Assembly (NCBI GenBank): GCA_037367405.1
Contig: JAZKJV010010759.1
Location: 310,001 to 374,000 of the forward strand
Direction: 5' to 3'
Origin: Ottelia alismoides
Taxonomy: Eukaryota; Streptophyta; Magnoliopsida; Alismatales; Hydrocharitaceae
DNA length: 64,000 nt
Part shown: positions 1 through 9,990 of the stretch, one piece after another
How the letters are laid out: the number at the start of each line of letters is the position of its first letter
How positions within the stretch are numbered: position 1 is the first letter of the stretch
Notes under the pieces: model-generated
The model's input: the letters and a program-made list of their open reading frames with translations, nothing else
The model's database searches: none
Told to the model about the DNA's origin: nothing
Translations under genes and position numbers: made by a program

Positions 1-2923
1 GGGGCTCCGACCAGCTGGTTGGAGCAAGTGAACTTGCGGCAGAGCGGAATGGAAATGATGAATCAAAAGGCAAAAAGCGGGAGATAGAATGGATACCTGA
101 AGTTCTGGAAGGACTCCTGAGCTCCAGGCGATGATGGAGGTCGAGGTGTTGGCCTCAACCTCGCTGCGGAAGGCGGGGAGGCTGGACACGACGGAGCTCT
201 GGCCATGTAGGTTGAGCAACGTGAATACACAACCAAACTCCAATCCGAAGGGTCCCTCTGGAAGTTGTCACTCAACCTGAGGTGTCTACGACTGGAAGGA
301 GGGCGAGGCATGAGTGGCGGTGCCAGGAGGACGAAGGATATATTATATAGGATTCCCAGGAGGACGAGAGGATTGGGAAAAAGCGTACAACCCTAGGAGG
401 ACCCGCGCCTTCCTAGGGATCTGCAAGGGTCGTGGATCTAAGGAGAAGCAATGGGTGAAAATTCGATGGCAAGAGATGGCATGATCCGACTGGGAAAATG
501 AGAGAAATCGGTCCGGCGAATAGGGTCGGGTCGGGTCAGGCCTGGAGAGGGCTTTGACCCGAGTCAAAGTGACCTGGACCAATCAGATATTTCGAATGTA
601 CTAAATATTTACAAAATCAATAAAAAATAATAAATTCCTTCAAAATAAAAAAGTATATAAAATGAAAAATATTTATTATTTTTCAAACCATTTTTCTACA
701 ATTTTTAATTATTTTTTTGAAAAATAAATTAATCTCTATATAGCAGAATGTATTATTACAAGTATAATATACTTATGTATTTCGTATAGTTATTTTTCTT
801 TTGTTATTTTTACACAAATACCTCAATTTTGTATTTTATTTAATTACAACATCGTTTTTAGAGTATAAAATAATTTTAATTTTATTTTTAAGAATTATCT
901 ACAATTTTAAAATAAATAGAGGATGCTATATCTATGTATTTTGTAAAAGTACGAAGGATTTTATTCTTGTTTCTAATTTACTTTTCTGATTTTTATTTTT
1001 ATTTTATTCTTAAGACTATATGCAAGTAGGTGAAAAGAATATTTTATCCTTATTTTATCGAAAATAATTATTTACAGACATAAGTAATGTGTACAATATA
1101 GAGTAGGCCCTATCTGTCTCTACTTATTTTATTTGGCGATCAGGTCAAGGCTTGACCTTCTCTTGGGGTTCGAGTCACTCTGTATTTATTATAAATACCT
1201 TCTTCTTTTTTCTTTATTCTTTTATTTAAGCACAAATACATGCTAAATATACACTGTTGACACATGCATGCAGAATGCTAACTTATTGTATTTACACATA
1301 TTTACATGATGTTTTACCAAGATAAATAACTAAAATAAAAGAATAAAGAGTGAGAATCGGAGATTCATCACCCACTATACTTTACCTTTGCTAGTCCCTT
1401 AGCAAACACTTATTTGAAAAAGAAGTGAAAAAGAAAAAGGAGTCTCAATGTTGATTATTAAACTTGTCTTCAATAAATTGAAGGATGGGGCTCAGTCAAG
1501 CCTTTGGATCATTAGTTTGTCGGAACCTTATCTGGATCTAGGTTTAAAACTCAATAGCCTTTAAGTTCCACCAATCTATGGTCAAGATTCCTTAATAAAC
1601 AAGACCAGAACAAGTCTACATACACAAAATCTAATGACCATGAATCTTTTCTTGTATAGTGTAAGTGATATGTAGCTCCCCACATCAGAAACGACAAGGA
1701 AACAGCCTCCCTGAACAAGTTAACTCTAATGCCCTAGTCCAACAACTCTTTCCTCGAGGAGTGGGGTATTCCCTTCTAAGTTCAAGTTCAACCAGCTCAA
1801 GAAGAGTTGAAAGAAGAGAATGGACCATGACCAGTGTAGCCATGTATCCCTAGGAGCCCAACCAGTGTAGCTAAGTCTCCCGCCGCAAGCTTCATGAGAT
1901 GAGAAGGTGTAGCATAAGCTCTGCTTTATTTGACTATATACACTCCGACATGCATTTTATTTTCAATCAGGCCGGTTCACTTTTTTTGAGTTTTTCTTTC
2001 TTTTGCACTTTTTTTGATGTGCATATGTACAACATTTCTACATAGTGCAACATATATACATAAGAACTTTTTCCTCTTGATCCAGTAGACTATCCCTCTT
2101 TTGATGAATTATTGCAACCCACAACTCCTGTCTTTAGACCTCAACATCGCTAGACCATGTTGAGGCGTACTTCCTTCCTAAAGGAAGACGAGAGGTTTTG
2201 CCTAGAACTACTACCCTCGTATGCTACCCCAAGGAAAAGGAAACTGCCTCCTCACCACCTCATCCGTAGAGAGCTATGTGTAAGGTGCTTGGTGCAAGTA
2301 AAGCCCCAGTCTGTGAGAGTCATGAGTGCGTTGTTACGTGTTCTACTTAGGTTCATCAAGATGACATGTGAACATAGCTAAGTGGACTCAAAAAATTAAG
2401 TCACTAATGGACCTAAAAAGTCTTAACCCCAAATCTTATAAGGTTCCTCTTAGAATTAGGTGGATTAAGGTCTTAACCAATATCCATTTTCCAATTTAAT
2501 TCCAGACTAGTTTAAATGTCAACTATGATTCAGAAGAATATACAAATATTTACAAAAATTCTTTATGCAAAATTTTTGAAAATGTGCAAATATTTTGAAA
2601 AATATTTGAATGTATGCATGGATGCAAACTATTTACAAATATTACATAAAGGTTTTTGCAAACTTTTATTTTTCAAACATTTTGCAAAAGTTTTTTATTA
2701 TATACATAATTTTGATATCAAAATAGTTACGAACATTTTACAAGAAAAACATTTTTACAAACATTTGTAAAAAATAATTTTTATAAATAGCTATGTATGT
2801 GCAATAAAGGGTTTTATGTACAAGAAAAAATCTAAAAATTTGTGATTTTAGCCATTGTTATTTGTTAACACACTCATTAAAAGTACGAGTTATGGCTTAA
2901 GTATATATGTAATATGTATGACA
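1..2923 (-). repeat. Ty3/gypsy 3' LTR, partial (runs off left edge)
   Basis: Read on the minus strand, this stretch begins with TGTCATACATATTAC directly after a purine-rich tract, as a 3' LTR should, and continues to the left edge of the window without reaching its CA end. It is mostly AT-rich with a GC-rich block at 1-580. A motif at 1362-1400 (GATTCATCACCC followed by CTTTGCTAGTCC) recurs near 46.81 kb, so related LTR material occurs elsewhere in the window. The short open frames inside it (for example 63-582 and 2157-2381) show no domain and I treat them as chance. LTR identity is inferred from its position next to the integrase remnant and the purine tract; the far end and any flanking duplication cannot be seen. 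Confidence 0.6.
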
Positions 2924-2936
2924 CCTCCCTATACTT
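2924..2936 (-). promoter_or_regulatory. polypurine tract of the gypsy element
   Basis: On the minus strand the sequence reads AAGTATAGGGAGG and is followed at once by TG, the expected start of a 3' LTR. A purine run here primes plus-strand DNA synthesis in LTR retrotransposons. The assignment rests on purine content, position downstream of the integrase and the adjoining TG. Three similar tracts lie between it and the integrase. Confidence 0.55.
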
Positions 2937-3065
2937 AGCTCGAACGATGTCCTCAGACTGATCAAAGAGTGATGAAGAAGACATAACATGTGCTTCGTAT
3001 AGGGAAGTGAAAAGGAATAGAATACTACGATGAGAATAAAAGAATAGAATTAGTAGATCTCGGTG

Positions 3066-3270
3066 ATCCCCTTATACTTAGGATCAAGTAATCCTAAGTA
3101 TAGCAGACTGTATATAATGAAAAACCGAGTGAAAGGATGTATGTGGTCTACCTCCCCTATACGTAGGGTAAAATATCCCTAAGCATAGGCTGCAAAACAG
3201 AGGTAAAAAGAATAATCAAGAATCTAATACCCCCCTATACTTAGGGTAAAGTACACCCTAAGTATAGCAT
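3066..3270 (-). repeat. three PPT-like stem-loops
   Basis: Three units spaced about 80 bp apart each contain a purine run (minus strand, of the type AAGTATAGGGG) that forms one arm of a hairpin. Unit 1 (3073-3102) has a perfect 12-bp stem, TATACTTAGGAT against ATCCTAAGTATA, with a 6-nt loop. Unit 2 (3156-3189) has a 13-bp stem with two mismatches. Unit 3 (3235-3267) has a perfect 12-bp stem. They lie between the integrase end and the LTR-adjacent purine tract and resemble it, so they may be extra or former polypurine tracts. Function is inference. Confidence 0.7.
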
Positions 3271-3396
3271 AATCACAAGATGCAGATGGGGTGTTAGACT
3301 AAAGAATGAGATGATATGGACATCTGGATCTATACATGGTAGAAAACAGTGATAATCAGATATGAGATGCAAATGATGTGAGTCAAAGACCACATC

Positions 3397-3831
3397 TCAT
3401 GCAAAATGAATAGGGGAGATGTCAAGGATCAGAGGCTCATGATCTAGATATGGTTTGAGGCGCTGACCCTTAACACGAATGGTGGACTCGGATGACATCT
3501 CATATATGTCGATACTACCATTGTGATGCACCTTTCGGACCAGGTATGATCCTTTCCATTTACTCTGCAATTTCTCTAGAAATAATCTAAGCCTAACATC
3601 AAACAACCGTACTCTCTAATCTAGCTCAAATTGCTTATGGTTGATATGAGAATCATGCCATATCTTCACCCGCTCCTTATACTGTAGGCTGCTTGAAAAG
3701 GTTGTGTCTCAAATCTCCTCCAGGGATGCCAATTCGGCTTTTCTTTGATCTCCTATACTCTCTGGATCTAATATTATCTCAGTGACAACCCATAGTGACT
3801 TATGCTTAATCTCAACAGGTAAATGACAGGG
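3397..3831 (-). pseudogene. Ty3/gypsy integrase, C-terminal part
   Basis: This is the end of an integrase, the enzyme that inserts element cDNA into the host genome. In the minus-strand reading order it runs from CHLPVE (just left of the copia-A insertion) to a stop near 3397. Recognisable blocks are CHLPVEIKHKSLW, the KERVKIWHD stretch, LFDVRLRLFLEKLQSKWKG, and the tail motif FR/IRVKGQRLKPYL. This KL-S-W-G and VKGQRLKPY pattern is typical of Athila/Tat-type plant gypsy integrases. At least two stops break the frame (near 3620 and 3715), so it is dead. Its upstream part lies at 12502-12563, separated by copia-A, and the two frames join in phase when one copy of the CTTGC duplication is removed. 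Confidence 0.85.
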
Positions 3832-3836
3832 CTTGC

Positions 3837-4740
3837 TGAAGGATACAGGAAATCCTTAAGCACATCATGGAAGCGTGATGACCACATCTTATGCGAACAG
3901 AGCGACTAGTTGTACTAGTTGCTCGGTGCAGCAGAATTTAAAATTTTTAAATCATATGATGAAACCACATGATCCAAGAACACTTCTTGGATCATTTCAT
4001 CTAACCACAGAGTATTAGAAATACCTCTTGAAGCATTGTTCGATCACTTGATCTCTAATGTAAGAGATCCTCCTGACTCAAGTCCGATCCACGAAGAAGG
4101 CACATGCGAATGCGATGATGAGATGTGTGCTTCCCGCAATCCAAGATGAAGATCCAAGAAATGGATCTCCTGATTTCGTCCAATGAAATTTGTCGTCTTC
4201 TACTTGTCCTATAAGCACCAAGGAAGATGGAGATCCACAAGCAATCGAGGCGACACCAAGGCATCATAGCGGCGACTACAACTCTCTCAATACTCAAGGT
4301 GGAGGTCCACACTTAGTGTGTGTGAGAGGGAGAGATGGGGCATGAGAATGAGGATAGAAAGAGAGAGATTAGACGTGTATTTGAAGGGTTAGGGTTGCCC
4401 TTTCTTATATAGTAGTTTGGGAGTCCATGGATCACAATTCATGGGATACACAAAATCAACGGTTAGATTGATTTGTGTTTTTAATCAATGGACATGATCA
4501 TTGTTGTTTAATAAAGCAACGACATTTTAATTTATATTAAATTAAATATATGTTACATTATCATCAACATATTTTAACGAAATAAAATTAATCAACACAA
4601 GATAATAAAGAAGATAAAAAAACTTCCTCCTAAAAGATGGGGCATCACCTTTGAATAATTCATGGGTGACGCCACCTCTCCAATAATTGAGTTTTTATCT
4701 TCTTTATTTTGTAAGATAAAATCACATTATCTTTTAATTA
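3837..4740 (-). repeat. copia-A 3' LTR, truncated
   Basis: About 900 bp that closely match 9991-10889, the U5-proximal part of the 5' LTR. At 4740 the match stops abruptly inside the LTR and the sequence becomes a piece of reverse-transcriptase coding sequence. Roughly 1.6 kb of the LTR, including its U3 start and the polypurine tract, is missing. The TATA-like TTATATA (4405-4411, read TATATAA on the minus strand) is kept. The short shared string at the junction (around CTAATTAAAAG on the minus strand) suggests microhomology. Confidence 0.88.
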
Positions 4741-4829
4741 GACTTCCCACAACTGATGCGTAAGGGCATCCAGCCGTGGCTTTCTTATCCTCAAAAGTTT
4801 GAGGAGCCATTCCCACAACTGATGCGTAC
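4741..4829 (-). repeat. duplicated RT segment at the 3' LTR junction
   Basis: On the minus strand this encodes YASVVGMAPQTFEDKK then GCPYASVVGS, nearly identical to the RT-coding sequence at 5430-5510. One copy lies in its proper place after the RT fragment. The second lies here, between the RNase H block and the broken LTR. The phrase coding VVGMAP also occurs at the other RNase H boundary near 5400, so the same short sequence marks each junction. This is what template switching at short homology would leave. Confidence 0.85.
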
Positions 4830-5403
4830 AACTGGACCCGTACGAGTGGCTTTGTAAATATATCTGCAGCTTGTTCTGTAGATATGGCGTCTTGTGTGCG
4901 TAATAGCCTTTTTTGTATGAGATGTCTAGTGTAATGACATTCATTTTCCACGTGCTTCGTTCGTTCATGGATCATGGGATTATTTGCAATGTACATCACT
5001 GGTTGGTTGTCACATCTTAGTTCACGCGTGATGTCCTTAGACCTAACATGAAGGTCAGTTAGTACGGACTTAAGCCACATGAGTTCAGTAGCTGCTTGTA
5101 CCATGGCTCTATATTCACTTTTAGCACTTAACCGTGACACCACTGCTTGCTTGTTGCTTTCCATGTGATTAGGTTCCCCCCTAGATATCTGCAGAATCTT
5201 GTAGTAGATTTTCTATCTCGCAAGCATCCTTCGTAGTCTGCATCTAAATAGGCCACAAGGTTGAGGTTGTTATCTTTGCGAAATAATAGTCTTTTCTCAG
5301 GAGATTGCTTGATGTGTCGAAGGACCATCATGCATGCATCAAAGTGAGCCAGAGTAGGTGAGTCCATAAACTGGCTCAGTTTTCCTCCTGCCAGGAGCCA
5401 TTC
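4830..5403 (-). pseudogene. copia RNase H domain, apparently from another copia lineage
   Basis: RNase H removes RNA from RNA-DNA hybrids during reverse transcription. The minus strand encodes, in order: LSQFMDSPTLAHFDACM and VLRHIKQSPEKRLLFRK (the link between RT and RNase H), then YLDADYEGCLRDRKSTTR and GGNLITWK, SAKSEYRAM, LRCDNQPVMYIANNP, HERTKHVE and EQAADIFTKPL. Catalytic D, E and D positions (DADY, SEYRAM, CDNQ) are visible. The pattern GGNLITWK after DRKST is, from memory, the style of Ale-type copia elements and differs from the RT style just upstream. It is flanked on both sides by duplicated RT sequence. Frame shifts occur near 5165, so it is not functional. The lineage statement is family knowledge and needs a tree. 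Confidence 0.85.
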
Positions 5404-5429
5404 CCACAACTATGCACATCATGGCGTAC

Positions 5430-5896
5430 ATTAGACTTCCCACAACTGATGCGTAAGGGCATCCAACCGTGGCTTTCTTATCCTCAAAAGTTTGAGGAGC
5501 CATTCCTTCAGACAGATGGATACCATGTCTCAAAGGAAGGAAGCCTTCCTTGGAATTCTCCATATGGAACTGTTCCAAGATCTTATTAATGTACCCATAT
5601 TGTGACAGTCCCAAAATCCTCTTTTCTCTGTTTCTGAACAGCTTCAGACCCAAGATATAAGAGACTACGAGCCGTGCTTTGAAGGTCTCTACCTTCCCAT
5701 CAGGTCTCCTTTTTCTCTTGAAGATCCATTTACACCTAATGGGTTTTACCCCTTTAGGTGGATCCTCTAGGGTCCATACACCATTCTTATGCATGGAGTC
5801 AGTTTCTGACTTCATTGCTAGCATCCATCTATCCATATCTTGATCCGCAAGTGCTTCATTAAATGAAGCTGGATCATTGCTAGTTTCAGCTGACAC
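5430..5896 (-). pseudogene. copia-A reverse transcriptase with core deleted
   Basis: Reverse transcriptase copies element RNA into DNA. On the minus strand the N-terminal part is present (DMDRWMLAMKSETDSM, NGVWTLEDPP, RCKWIFKRKRRPDGK, ETFKARLV) and is followed at once by the C-terminal SYILGLKLFRNREKR, LGLSQYGYINKIL and GCPYASVVGSLMYAM. In a complete copia RT about 150 residues separate FKARLV from SYILG, including the catalytic YVDD box; all are missing here while the frame stays open. The join falls near 5660. A loss of this size is fatal to activity. The matching core survives, decayed, in copia-B at 27.5-27.9 kb. Confidence 0.9.
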
Positions 5897-6078
5897 ATGG
5901 AATTTGTATCTTTAAGGTGGTGTAACCACCCTCAAACTCCTTCGAAGAGGTATGAGCGTTTCATCTTCATTTACTTCTTCAGTTTCTGGTATAGGAAGCT
6001 CAGTATCCTCGGGGAATTCAATGAGTTCCTTTACTTCATTTTTATCTTGACTCTTAAGGAAGTCATCTTCCTCAAACT

Positions 6079-7414
6079 TTATATCTCTAGAGACAAATAC
6101 CTTTTAAGTCTCAGGATCATAGAGCTAGTATCCAATATAACATACCCAATGAAGTAACACTCTCCAGTGCGAGATTCTAGCTTACTTGCATCCACGTTCT
6201 TCGCATGGACCAAGCAACCCCAAATCCTTAAGTGTCTTACACTAGGTTTGGTACCATACCAAAGATCATGAGGTGTTTTAGGTACATACTTGCTAGGAAT
6301 CTTATTCAGGATATATATTGCAGTCTCTACTGCATATCCCCAAAAACTAAGAGTTAAATGCGCTTTACTCATCATTGGACGGACCATATCTATTATAGTC
6401 CTGTTGCGTCTTTCAACAACACCTTTAAGTTGGGGAGTTCCAGGATGAGTGATATTGGAGACAATTCCATTCTCTTTGAGGTATTCCTTGAATTCATCTG
6501 AGAGGTACTCACCACCTCAGTTAGATCGAATCCATTTAATCTTCCTATCTGTTTAGTTCTCAACCAAAGCTTTGAACTCTTTGATCTTTTCAAAGGTTTC
6601 AGATTTATGATGTAATAAGAAGATAAACCCATATCGCGAATGGTCATCGATAAATGTCAAATAATAACGAAATCCATTTGGTGTCGCGTTACCGAAGGGA
6701 CCTCATACATTAGTATGTATTAGGTCAAGAATACCCTTGCATCTTGTAACCTTGTTACGGAAAGGCATCATGGTCATTTTACCTCAAATACAATGTTCGC
6801 AGGTAGGTAAAGATTGGATTGGTAGAAAATCTAAGGGTCCATCCTATATTAATCTATTGATCCTATCAACAGATAATGACCAAGTCTTCGATGCCAAATC
6901 ACAGTGGAATCATCCTCCACGATCCTTTTAGGGTTTATATTAGTGGTAGTAACATTCATGACAAATTCATCAACGCACAATTCATAGAGTCCAGCAGAAG
7001 TCAGAACACCCTCCGCAACATATTTATCATAACGACTTATGACAATTTATTACAGAATAGGAACAAATATCCATTTCTAACAAGCTTAGATACAAATATA
7101 AGGTTCCTTCTAACATCCGGAACATAAAGAGACTCTTTAAGTAGGAGTACTCTACCACTAGGTAATGATAGTCTGCAGGTCCTGACAGTAAATGCTGCAA
7201 CAGTTGAATCAGATCCCATCTGGATGACTATCTCCCCTTCATAAAGATTCCTAGTTTCCTGAAACAACTGCAACAAATTGCATACATGAAAAGAAGCACC
7301 ATAATCTACTACCCAGCTACCTTCTCGTCCAACGAGAAAACTAGTTTCAATGATAAAAGTAGATTTCATACCTACTGGGGCTTTACCTTTCTCGATTGAC
7401 TTCAGGTAGTCTGG
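6079..7414 (-). pseudogene. copia-A protease and integrase region
   Basis: Continues the polyprotein after the gag zinc knuckle. Protease: SWVVDYGASFHVC sits at 7280-7330, where the catalytic triad D-S/T-G reads D-Y-G, a change expected to abolish activity. Next comes the pre-integrase zinc segment (WHRRLGH ... CEHC, about 6760-6905) and the catalytic core: DLIHTNV (first acidic residue, near 6720), FIDDHSRYGFIYLL (second, near 6650) and GTPQLKGVVERRNR (third, E, near 6405), followed by FWGYAVETAIYILNKIPSK and HLRIWGCL. Several stops break the frame (for example near 6690, 6520). Domain order protease-integrase-RT-RNase H is the Ty1/copia order. Confidence 0.92.
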
Positions 7415-8204
7415 ACAGTTACGCTTCCAATGCCCTGACTTCTTGCAGTGGTGACAAACATCGGTCTCTTTTGATGTCATCAGTGTGGAAGCACTAGAAG
7501 ATGAGCCAACTCCTTGATTCTTCTTCTTTCTCTTCTAGGCTGGGCCCTTCCGAGAACCATGCTTCCAACCACGCTTCCCTTTGACCTGTGCAACCATTGC
7601 ACTGTCAGAAGGACCATCTTTCTTTATTACGTCTTCCACAGACTTTAATGCAGTAAGAAGTCCAGTGTTAGTCAAGTTCAACTTGTTCATGTAGAATGAA
7701 ACCACAAAATTATTGAAAGACTTGGGCAAAGATAACAGAATGAGCTTGCATGTTTGCATCCATTTTTGCCCCAAGGGTCTCCAGCTCATACAAGTACCCA
7801 AACATTTTGAGTACATGTTCTCGAACTGAAGTCTCTTCCTGCATCATGCAGTGAACGAGTTATTTCATAATATTATAATGCTGGGTGTGGTTTATGTCAC
7901 CAAACATATCTTTCAGATTCTGCATTATCTCCTGGCATGTCCTCATCTCCACATGATGCTTCTGAAGAACATTAGAGAGTGAACCCAGGATGTAGCATCT
8001 AGCCAAGACATGTTCTTCATCATACTTGTCATTGTATTGCTTTTCTTCCTATTTCTTAGGGGTTTCATGCTTGTCCTCTGTGAGTACATAACTTATGCGC
8101 TCAGTAGAGAGAACAAGTTCCAAATTACGAATCCAATTTGAATAATTTGATCCGGTCAACTGGTTGACCTCCAGAAGTCTGCTGAGAGAGTTCATAGTCT
8201 TCAT
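7415..8204 (-). pseudogene. copia-A gag with CCHC zinc knuckle
   Basis: Gag forms the virus-like particle that packages element RNA. The start codon at 8202-8204 (minus strand) opens MKTMNSLSRLLEVNQL then GSNYSNWIRNLELVL, the usual opening of plant copia gag. The middle shows SVREHVLKMFGYLYELETLG and LSLPKSFNNFV (UBN2-type gag), and the end a zinc knuckle CHHCKKSGHWKRNC at 7415-7456. Two in-frame stops (near 8053 and 7535) break it. The same gag region, more decayed, is found in copia-B at 25.14-25.66 kb. Confidence 0.92.
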
Positions 8205-9976
8205 TGTCTGAAATTAAGAATGCACTATATTAGAACATATAAAGAATTATATATATATATGATTACATTCTTTGATTAAGTATTTTTAATCAAATTAGTC
8301 TTGCCTTTGTCGATTTTGAAAGTTCATTCCCTTTATCACTTTCAAAGTAAGAGGAATACTTATCACTATATCTTTAGCAATATCTGGTATCTCCTTTCTT
8401 ATCCTTGTTTTATCCCAATAATATGAGAAACTGTAACTTAGATAAAAAGAAGCGGGAACTCATTCCACCTTGCAAGTCCAACTTGCATTTCCTAATTTGA
8501 TCTTTAACACCTGAGCCCACCACCTCTAAGATGATCTTGACTCGTTGCTAATTGAACCAACCATCAACAAGAATAGTAGTCGCTATGCCCAATCCAATAT
8601 CGCCCAAATAATATGAGGAACCGACACCGTGGTCACTACGCATACGACCTTACTCTTTAGAGAAGCAAAGAGACCGATCCAAATGCACTTGTATGCAGGA
8701 GCTATCACTACAAACATGCATATCTTACATACAATCCCTGTCGACAGAACCCTTCGCCTTGACAGGAGACGATGGATGTCACTTATGTGATCTTCCACCT
8801 CTTATTCAAATTCAATTAATTATCATGAATCACATTCATGCAATTAATTCTTCCAAGAGAAATACACATTTATTAATAATAGTGTGTTTTATTTGGTATA
8901 ATTAATTTAATCTCATTAAATCAATTATCAATCCAATTCAATCATTAAACTTGATTGTTACTTGAATTATTGGTATTATCTCAAAGTACGTATTATTCGA
9001 ATTTTAATAATTATAAAATACATCATGATCACTTAGGCATCATTCGTTCCCTACCTGCTGTCATGGCCAGTACCGACGGGAGTGAGACATACCACACATG
9101 GTGCAACCTATTACCCAACGCTCCCTAACTAAGCACCATATCCACCTCGAGAAAAAATAATGCCGAGTCAATCACTTTGTACTTGATATGATCATCGGTT
9201 TTTCAACCAAAATTATACTATATAGTAATATTCAAAACCATTTTGATTATAAGGAAATTTGCTAGACAAATTCGCAAAACCTATTCAAGCAACAAGTTTG
9301 ATGAAAGTGTATCAACTAACCAATTGGTGATCTAGATCTAATCTAATCATTCATTGGTTGAGGCAATATATTTAAGGGAATAATTATTGTTGTAGTATTT
9401 CCAAATATTATCCATAATTATTCCAGAAAACCATTATTGATTTAACAAGATTCTTAAATAACAATTACAAGATTCATGGTAGAGTATGTAATTTTCAACA
9501 ACGACCACTACCAATTAACATTAGCATATCTCTTTCATTTTAAATCTAAATTAAGCAAAATCAATTTCCAGAGATTGATAATTTGATTTAAAATGGAAAC
9601 CATGTGATTAACACGCATTTCCAACCGTTTTAAAATAGTAATTAAGATCTTAATTGCGTATCTAATTGCCATCCCCAAAATAGTAGACATATGGTCATTA
9701 AAATGATCACATCTTGAGCAAACAAAATCCAAACAATAGACATATGGTCATTAAAACGATCATATCTTAATTACACAATCTCAAATTCCACATTTTCCTT
9801 GTTTAATGGGAAACATTATCCATATGATAAATTCATATTTAATCATTTTAAACAGGGCCGAAAAAATATCACAATACAGGGCTGTGAAAATTGAAATGCG
9901 ACAAAAATTTTCACGAACCCTAACGAGCCCAAATCTTCTAAGGTTTATGGATCATATCCAAAACCTCAGACCTTAG
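8205..9976 (-). other. copia-A long untranslated leader
   Basis: About 1.77 kb between primer site and gag with no convincing coding frame. It matches the leader of copia-B block by block, for example the segment at 9040-9180 against 24130-24260 and 8560-8790 against 24530-24720 in opposite orientation. The conservation shows the long leader is a family trait and not a late insertion. Short frames inside (8583-8905, 9535-9732) look accidental. Confidence 0.75.
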
Positions 9977-9988
9977 GCTCTGATACCA
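9977..9988 (-). promoter_or_regulatory. copia-A primer binding site
   Basis: The minus strand reads TGGTATCAGAGC, complementary to the 3' end of plant initiator methionine tRNA, two bases after the LTR end at 9991. This is the standard primer site of plant copia elements and fixes the LTR boundary and the orientation. Confidence 0.95.
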
Positions 9989-9990
9989 CT

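Noticed and set aside
63..582. Two minus-strand frames of about 80 codons
   Set aside because: Inside an LTR, rich in Pro/Ser/Arg, no recognisable domain.
2157..2381. 74-codon plus-strand frame
   Set aside because: Located in the gypsy LTR, opposite to element orientation, no domain.
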